Assembly (NCBI GenBank): GCA_025617375.2
Contig: JAMYGW020000007.1
Span: 744,001 to 808,000, forward strand
Source: Acarospora socialis
Taxonomy: Eukaryota; Ascomycota; Lecanoromycetes; Acarosporales; Acarosporaceae
Length of the DNA stretch: 64,000 nucleotides
Reading direction: 5' to 3'
Shown: positions 57,120-64,000 of the stretch, in pieces
Position numbering within the stretch: the stretch's first letter is position 1
Layout of the letters: each line of letters starts with the position of its first letter
The notes under the pieces: model-generated
The model's input: the letters and a program-made list of their open reading frames with translations, nothing else
Database searches by the model: none
Told to the model about the DNA's origin: nothing
Made by a program: the position numbers and the translations under genes

Positions 57120-59150
57120 ATGGAATCGGACGCGAAAGTGGAGGCCATGGCTGCCAGTGGAGCTGGAGGCGTGCTTGGAAAGCCCGCTTCACCGTCTCAA
57201 GATTCAGGTCCCACGGAGCAAAGAGTAATAGATGACGGGTACAAAGGAAAGAAAGATAGAGTACGGTCCAGTGAAGATTCTGGAGCTGCAAGGATGGAAG
57301 CGGAAGACCATCTCCAGGACATCGAAGCCCTCAGCGCAGTTTCGTCGCGGAGCCCGCCATACTCAATTTTCTCAATGCGAAAGAAGCGGTATATAATCTT
57401 CATGACAGCCTGGGCAGGTTTATTCTCACCTATATCGGCAAACATCTATTTCCCTGCTCTCAATACACTTGCGCAAGAGCTCAAGGTCTCGAGTGAACTT
57501 ATCAATCTGACCTTGACCTCTTACATGATATTCCAAGGGCTATCTCCAACCATATTCGGCGATCTTGCAGACATGGCTGGCCGTAGACCAGCATACTTTA
57601 TCGGGTTTGTGATCTACCTAGTGGCCAACATTGGCTTGGCGCTTCAGAACAGCTACGCTGCATTGTTCCTTTTGAGATGCCTTCAGAGTACAGGAAGCAG
57701 TGGTACAATTGCATTGGGAAATGGTGTAATAGCAGATATTGCGTCTAGTTCTGAACGCGGTACTTACATGGGCTACGCCTTTGCAGGGTCTATGATCGGG
57801 CCTGCAATAGGGCCCGTTCTCGGGGGCGTACTATCACAATTTCTTGGATGGCGTTCGATTTTCTGGTTCTTGGTTATCATGAGCGGTGTCTATCTCGTGC
57901 CCTTCGTCATCACCTTTCCGGAGACAGGTCGCAACGTGGTCGGGAATGGATCAGTACCACCGCAAGGCTGGAATATGTCCTTGTTAAACTACTTTGAGTC
58001 ACGCAAGATTGAGCATGACGATGTGCTCAATCGGACAGTGTCACGCCAAGGGAAACGTCTCGCTCAGGCTGAACTCGCCAGCAAGAGGAAGCTACGGTGG
58101 CCGAACCCTCTTCGAACTGTTCACATCATTCTGGAGAAGGACGTAGGCGTACTTCTCCTCTACAATTCCCTCGTCTACACAGCATTCTACGATGCTATGG
58201 CAAGCTTACCTTACTTGTTCGCTGAGATCTATGGTTTCAATGACCTTCAGATCGGTCTTTCTTTCATGTAAGCGCCACCTTTCTCTCCTCAATATGAGTA
58301 CTCTCCTTCATGCCACCTTTCCGCCCAACCGTCTCCCGGACCGCTCTTTGAGGATGACAGCCTCCAGAATCTTGGATCGTGTGGCAGATGTCAATACCGT
58401 CACTCTAAAACTATAAAAATATATCAACAGGACTGCCTATATCATTGGAAGCTCACATAGCTTCGCGTGATGTCATTAACTGTTCCTTATTTTCTGCATC
58501 TGCTAATACCATTTGCCAGACCCTTTGGTGCAGGTGCCGCTTTCGCTTCAATACTTTCCGGCAAGCTTATGGATATCAACTATCGCCGAGTGGCAAAGGC
58601 CGCAGGCATCACCGTTGATCGGAAGCGTGGAGATGATATGCGAGACTTTCCTATTGAGAAAGCACGCATTCAAGTCGCTTGGCCGTTGCTCTATGTTGGG
58701 CAGGCAGCCCTTCTTTGTTACGGCTGGGTGCTGGAGAAGAACGCACATCTCGCGGTCCCCTTGATCCTGCTTTTCATTGTGGGCCTTTGCCTAATCGGGG
58801 CATTCAATACGATGAGCGTTTTACTTATAGACTTATACCCGCTCAGTCCTGCTACAGCAACAGCTGCCAACAACCTCGTAAGATGTCTTATGGGTGCCGC
58901 AGGCACTGCGGTGATCATCCAGATGATCAACGCCATGGGAAGGGGATGGTGCTTCACATTCATCACAGCCGTGATCTTCGCCACAAGTCCAATGCTCTGG
59001 GTGTTGATGAAGATGGGACCAAAGTGGAGAGAAGCTAGGCGAGTCAGAGTCGAAAAGCATAAGACGGAGAAGGAAGCCAGGCATGCGGCTAATGTCGGCC
59101 CTACTGCACCACCAGAATCGGCTGCTCTTCAGAAGGAAATCACAGGATGA
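57120..59150 (+). CDS. MFS transporter, DHA1 (drug:H+ antiporter) type
   Basis: Exons 57120-58267 and 58520-59150 encode 592 aa. A hydrophilic N-terminus of about 90 residues precedes 12 predicted helices. Helix 1 is ITSL-like (IIFMTAWAGLFSPISANIYFPAL). Motif A after helix 2 reads GDLADMAGRRPAY. Motif C in helix 5 reads GSMIGPAIGPVLGGVLS, the mark of antiporters. A long central loop (about 280-350) separates the halves, and exon 2 begins at IPFGAGAAFASILSGKLMD. This is close to the quinidine-resistance and dityrosine-transporter branch: a plasma-membrane exporter with unknown substrate. The intron (252 nt) is about five times the local norm but has a textbook branch site (TGCTAATAC) 14 nt before the acceptor. 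Confidence 0.9.
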
Positions 59151-59505
59151 ACGGAGGTGTCTCATAGACGATTGAGATCTTGGACTTCTAGACTCAGGGA
59201 GGAAATAGTTGTTAGGGAAGGCGTCCATACCACTGGGGCATATATTTAGTTGGTATAGCGTGGAACTCCGACACAGCAAGTTACGGAGGCATAGAACCCC
59301 CACATATCACTGTTTCTCAGGGTTGGCTTCTGGGTATGAGCTGCATGCATTGTGACCTTCAATGGACCAGAACCTGGAGAGAACTTACAATACTTGATGT
59401 TCTGCTTCTCCATAAACTACAGGTACAAACTGTCAACCTTTCAAGGGCGCGGTAGAGACCGTGCGAATCCAGTGCGAAAGAGGTCCGAAAACCTGACGTA
59501 AAATT
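59151..59505. other. Intergenic, convergent 3' flanks
   Basis: 355 bp between the stops of the MFS transporter (+) and EMC4 (-). Nothing is supported. Confidence 0.5.
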
Positions 59506-60195
59506 CTATAAAGCTATTATGGCGCGCTCCAAAGGTTGCCTGGCCGTCTCCCACGCCAGCCAATCCGACGCCGTAGTACTACCACGACTGTCAGCAACAT
59601 GGCAAGTCCGAATTGAAGCAAGAAAAAACCCACGGCAGTAACCCCATCCCGTTGACCTTCCAAATCCCCAAACTCAGCGCCACCAACTGCATGACCACAT
59701 ACGTCGCCTTGACCATCCAAAGCCTGCCCCTGGTGCCCTCGGTCTCGAACCTCGTAAAGACCTGGTTCGTGTTGATGAGGCCTTGGATGGGGTTCTTGAA
59801 CAGCATGAACACCATCATGATACTGAAGATCTGCAGCGAGTTGCCGGACATGTACATCATGATGGCGTTCATGGGCAGCTGTTTGGCGGGCGCGAGGGCC
59901 AGCTCCCATGATTTCTTGAGCTTCAGCGTGTCGGTCTCTTCGGTCGTGGGGGCTTTGCGCGGTGGCTGCTTGGAGGAGGCAGTGGAGCGCTGAAGGCCGG
60001 GTTAGTGTAGGACTCATAAGAGAGAGAGAGGTTGAGAGAGTTGTGATGACAGACTTTGTTCCCGGAGCTGGCGGCGGAGTAGCCTGGGGGGTCGGGTATG
60101 TTGCTTGTTTTTGGCTTCGGTATGGGTGGTGAATTCAGGTCGAGCACCCACTGCGGCGGCGGTGGAGGAGGAGGAGGAGATTGTGTTTGCGACAT
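59506..60195 (-). CDS. EMC4: ER membrane protein complex subunit 4
   Basis: Exons 60195-60055, 59989-59634 and 59578-59506, with introns of 65 and 55 nt, encode 189 aa, the normal EMC4 length. A proline run ([17 protein letters not shown]) opens the cytosolic N-terminus. The DUF1077 core is KLKKSWELALAPAKQLPMNA, MMYMSGNSLQIFSIMMVFML, KNPIQGLINTNQVFTRF and LWMVKATYVVMQLVALSLG. The last splice joins GMGLLP to TTASDWLAWETARQ, the conserved C-terminal end. EMC inserts tail-anchored and multipass membrane proteins into the ER. The last donor is GTGGGT, weaker than usual, but the conserved product supports it. It is divergent with AP-2 beta. Confidence 0.93.
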
Positions 60196-60616
60196 ATTGA
60201 GAGAATGCAGATCGGATAAGTGTGTTATGTTGGTGGAATTACAAGGTCCTGTAGGTGTACTCTAGTTGCCTCTTGACTGCGATATGATAGACGGAGAATT
60301 AGTGCTCCGTAAGCCGATTGGCCCCGGACAAGGATTTCTCGGTCAGCCTTACAGTGTCGACAAAACTACACTAGAAGCCTGAATAATAGCTCAAGAACTC
60401 CTAGCCACGGATGTCTGTACTCTCAAAACTATTGTTCACGCCTATATCAGAGCACTCTTCTCCAAGAATCACCAGACAGAGCGCTGGCATGCCAGAACGT
60501 CGCCCGATTTGGCAAGATCACGCCACGCAGTGATTGGTGTGAACTATCCGCTTGACCAAACGCTTATTGGTGCCGCATCAGGAGCGCGAGGCATTGGCGG
60601 GGAGGGATAAGGCACG
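60196..60616. promoter_or_regulatory. Divergent promoter, EMC4 / AP-2 beta
   Basis: 421 bp between start codons with three inverted CCAAT boxes (ATTGG at 60317-60321, 60533-60537 and 60566-60570). The last two sit 33 bp apart and about 50-80 bp before the AP-2 beta ATG. CCAAT boxes are bound by the HAP/CBC complex in fungi. Confidence 0.45.
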
Positions 60617-63235
60617 ATGAATTCCAGCGGGGGAGATGCGAAGCTGTTCGCGAGAGTACGTCAACAATTTATCCTACCGTTTGGAACGGAGCACCTCCTA
60701 TCATTCGATCTGCTTGCCTACAATGCTGTCGTTGTCGACATGTCTACACTTTGAAGATCACTCTCGAGCCCGTTCCCAACATCGAGGCCTGCACATACAA
60801 TCAAGATGTTCATACCTCACGTTCCTGTCGCCTCTTCTGCTCTGGCACCTCCTGGCTCACTATATCCTCGGTCTCGACAGGGCAAAGTCGCCGAGCTTCG
60901 AACGGAACTCAACAGCGGCGGGAAGAAAGACAAGAACCACTCGGCCAAGAAGATTGCGTTGAAGAAGATCGTTGCCAATATGACGATGAGCAACAACGAT
61001 ATGGTGGCTTTGTTCCCGGATATTGTGAGCTGCATGCAGATACCGAGCTTGGAGATTAAGAAGATGTAAGACAGATGTGACACGGGCGCCAGGTTGGGCC
61101 ACACACAACAATAAACTGCTCTGACGATGCCCCTAGGTGCTTTCTATTTCTGGTCAACTACGCTCGCATGAAGCCAGACGTGGCTATGAAAGCTCTCCCG
61201 ATACTCGTCAATGTGTGTCCTGGCTTAGCACAAACCTTTCTCCTCCGGCAAGGCAGGATTGCTGATATTGCTTGACAAAGGACATGGACGACATAAACCC
61301 GCTCGTACGCGCTCTCGCCTTACGAACACTCTCATATATCCACGTCAGGGAGTTTGTGGAAGCCACCATATCTCCTCTGAAGCGGCTGCTCAAAGACACT
61401 GACCCTTATGTCCGAAAAACAGCCGCCTTCACTGTAGCCAAGCTTTACGACCATGACCGGCATTTGGTAGAGGGCTCCGACCTCATCGAGAGACTGAATA
61501 CCATGTTGAAGGACAATAATCCTACTGTAGTCGCCAGTGCATTGGCAGCTTTGATGGACATTTGGGAGAGGAGCGAAACCATCAAACTTACCATTGATTA
61601 CAGTAGTGCTTCAAAGATCGTTCAGATCCTTCCGGACTGCTCAGAGTATGTACAAACCTTTCCTTCATGTACGGGTGGGACCCCACTGCTATGGGATTCA
61701 TGACTGACAACCACTTAGATGGGGTCAAACGTACATATTAGAAGCCCTAATGTCCTATGTGCCGCAAGACTCAGCAGACGCTTCTCTTCTCGCCGACCGT
61801 ATCACACCTCGTCTTTCTCACTCCAACTCAGCGGTTGTCTTGACCTGCACGCGGGTCATCCTTTATCTAATGAACTATATCTCAGATCAAAAACAGATTT
61901 CATCGTTATGCCGCAAATTATCTCCACCGCTTGTCACCTTACTTGCCAAAGGGCCAGAAGTGCAATACCTTGCTCTTCGCAATGCTTTACTCATCTTGCA
62001 AAGACGGCCAGAGGTGTTAAGGAATGATATTCGAGTGTTCTTTTGCAAATACAACGACCCGATATATGTCAAGGTGACCAAGTTGGAGTTGATCTTCATG
62101 CTTGCCTCGGAGAAGAACATCCATGAAGTCTTGACCGAGCTTAGGGAGTATGTAACGATCTGACAAGCTTTCAAGGGCCTCCGGCTGATGCTTCTCCAGG
62201 TATGCTACAGAAATCGACGTACATTTTGTGCGCAAGTCTGTTCGCGCGATCGGGAAGTTGGCTATCAAGATTGAGCCAGCAGCTCGGTTGTGTATAAACA
62301 CCTTGCTGGAGCTAGTCGCGACGAAAGTTTCCTACATTGTACAAGAAGCGACAGTTGTTATCCGAAACATATTCCGAAAATACCCCAACCAATATGAATC
62401 TATCATATCAACCCTCTGCGAAAACCTGGACTCTCTAGACGAACCCGAAGCGAAAGCGGCAATGATATGGGTCATAGGGCAGTATGCCGACAGAATCGAC
62501 AACTCCGATGTCCTCCTGGACGATTTCCTTTATTCGTTTGCAGACGAACCAGTGGAGGTACAGCTAGCTCTACTTACTGCAACAGTCAAGCTCTTCATCC
62601 AGAGGCCAACGAAGGGACAGGAGTTGGTACCAAAAGTCCTTAAATGGGCCACCGAAGAAACGGACAATCCCGATCTACGGGATCGAGGCTACATGTACTG
62701 GCGATTACTCTCGTCCGATCCCGCCACGGCAAAGCAGGTTGTGATGGGAGAGAAGCCGCCAATCACGGCCGAATCGGAGAAGCTTGACCCGGCAACGCTC
62801 GAAGAGATGTGTTTGAACGTCGGCACGTTGGCGACAGTATATCTCAAACCTGTTCAGCAAGTGTTTAGGTCCGCAAGACCCAGGAGGCTAGTTGATAGTC
62901 CGGCTTTGCAAAAACACACTCTGCCGACGCAGCAAGCCATGGAGGCCAACAAAACCTTATCAAACCATAACACGGCAGCTCGGCCAGGTACTTATGCGAA
63001 TGAAAAGGCGCCTGATAAGGGGGATTTGGCGTCGGCGGTAGATGCAGCAGACATGTACTTTGCAGGCATCGGTAGTCAGCAGATGGCGGCCATGAACATA
63101 GGAGAGGATGGGTTTGGCAGTAGCCCTGTCGTCGGCGCTCCTGGTGAGCGTCAGTATGTGGTCAATCAGCACCACCCGGAGCAAGTATATCAACCACAGG
63201 TTGGTGGTGGGAACGGGGATCTTCTGATGTTATAA
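60617..63235 (+). CDS. AP-2 complex beta subunit (beta-adaptin), ear-less fungal form
   Basis: Six exons: 60617-60655, 60881-61065, 61137-61212, 61281-61645, 61719-62147 and 62200-63235. Introns are 225, 71, 68, 73 and 52 nt, and the product is 709 aa. Exon 1 supplies [13 protein letters not shown], joined to [13 protein letters not shown]. The adaptin trunk is unmistakable: MALFPDI-like [91 protein letters not shown] and [16 protein letters not shown]. After about residue 610 comes a Gln/Gly-rich tail ending GDLLML; animal beta-adaptins continue with a hinge and an ear of about 300 residues. The trunk resembles fungal AP-2 beta (Apl1) more than AP-1 beta. Clathrin-adaptor cargo selection at the plasma membrane is the family role. 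Confidence 0.88.
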
Positions 63236-63731
63236 GTATAACATATTATATGCTCCTGTATAATCCTCTCCAGAGTTGGCGCCAATAGGCGCTTCTAAGC
63301 CATTTTCAATCTTTATATTGGACTTGCAGACAGATGCAGATCAGGCTTTGAATGCAGAGTAGTTGGCCATGATAGGGAATATGTTGAGCCACAAGATAAT
63401 TGAGTAGACCTATGATGGTAAGTGCAGACAAACGAAGACAGTTGGAGTCATCTGTTGATGTTGCTCACCATGCCAGTATGTAGTACAGAAGATATGGAAG
63501 CCATATGCGACGCTGAACCAAGAAGCCCTCAATTTCTGTACGATCATCGATCCCTGTACGATCTGCCTCGATACAAGCCTCGGCCCGTTGCGCACCAGTA
63601 ATTAGTGCGTGACACTCCATACCCGGGTTCAGTCTACTAGGTGAGAGAGTTCAGACGCATGTGTACGAAAACAGCGGGAAGCACTGCACATCGGAAACAC
63701 CCCAGGCAAGAATACTTCAGTCCAATCTACC
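63236..63731. other. Intergenic between AP-2 beta and aspartate aminotransferase
   Basis: 496 bp, holding the AP-2 beta 3' flank and the aminotransferase promoter. No gene is supported. Confidence 0.5.
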
Positions 63732-64000
63732 ATGCCTCCTTCTACAGATTCTAACAGCGCTCAAGACCGGTTGACCAGTATCAAGGCACACATGGCAGGC
63801 TCTAATCCCACTGTCTTCACGTCCGATGCGGTGCCTCAGGTGCCAGAAGATCCGCTCTTCGGGCTTATAACGGCGTACAAGAAGGTCGGTGATGCTTTAT
63901 GACAAAAGGGTATGTGTAAAGGCTGATGGGTATATGTAGGATACTTTCGAGAAGAAAGTCGACCTTGGGGTCGGTGCTTACAGAGATGATAACGCGAAGC
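63732..64000 (+). CDS. Aspartate aminotransferase, 5' part, cut by window edge
   Basis: Exon 1 is 63732-63884 and exon 2 starts at 63940 and leaves the window; the intron is 55 nt. The protein starts MPPSTDSNSAQDRL and continues TSDAVPQVPEDPLFGLITAY, then after splicing KKDTFEKKVDLGVGAYRDD. That is the characteristic N-terminus of eukaryotic class I aspartate aminotransferases (EDPIL, KVNLGVGAYRD). The enzyme exchanges amino groups between aspartate and 2-oxoglutarate with PLP. The N-terminus lacks a clear basic presequence, which points to the cytosolic or peroxisomal isoform, but this is uncertain from 70 residues. Confidence 0.85.

Noticed and set aside
60806-60880. ATG at 60806 as the main start of AP-2 beta
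   Set aside because: A 13-residue first exon at 60617-60655 gives a start that fits the family and ends the unexplained extension; kept only as a possible alternative start.
1-64000. Biosynthetic gene cluster, CRISPR array, transposon or virus-like element
   Set aside because: The single peroxidase and single MFS gene are 30 kb apart with housekeeping genes between them. No array of spaced repeats, transposase, reverse transcriptase, integrase or long terminal repeat was seen.

Overview
The window is nuclear DNA of a filamentous ascomycete (Pezizomycotina). The evidence is gene density (22 genes in 64 kb), introns mostly of 47-73 nt with GT...AG ends, and typically fungal families (DUF3431, Uds1, heme-thiolate peroxidase with a PCP motif, DHA1 MFS transporter, AP-2 beta without an ear domain). 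I cannot fix the class from sequence alone. I see no rRNA, tRNA, CRISPR array, transposon or viral element. Splice sites were placed by hand from reading frame, GT/AG ends and family similarity.

Layout. 0-12 kb: the first exon of an unknown gene runs off the left edge (-). Next come a TFIP11/Spp382-type G-patch splicing factor (-) and two very large, largely disordered conserved fungal proteins (+, +). 12-19 kb: an ING-type PHD-finger chromatin protein (-), a DUF3431 type II membrane protein (-) and a cysteine-rich single-pass surface protein (+). 19-27 kb: mitochondrial 2-oxoglutarate dehydrogenase E1 (-), an orphan protein (-) and a secreted heme-thiolate peroxidase (-). 27-36 kb: a Uds1 coiled-coil septation protein (+), a disordered protein (+) and TFIIH subunit Tfb1/p62 (-). 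36-43 kb: an F-box/LRR protein (-) and a disordered basic protein (-). 43-64 kb: a DUF3429 mitochondrial membrane protein (-), head-to-head with the giant lipid-transfer protein VPS13 (+); ER SNARE Ufe1 (-), head-to-head with an MFS drug-type transporter (+); EMC4 (-), head-to-head with AP-2 beta (+); and the start of an aspartate aminotransferase (+) at the right edge.

Most genes are ordinary housekeeping genes, and no biosynthetic or defence cluster is evident. The right-hand 21 kb is rich in membrane-biogenesis and trafficking genes (VPS13, Ufe1, EMC4, AP-2 beta, DUF3429), several in divergent pairs over 420-800 bp spacers. The least explained material is the two long disordered proteins at 4.2-12 kb, the CC-rich surface protein at 17.3 kb, the orphan at 23-24 kb, an imperfect direct repeat near 24.5 kb, and a recurrent GGTAA-type motif in intergenic spacers.
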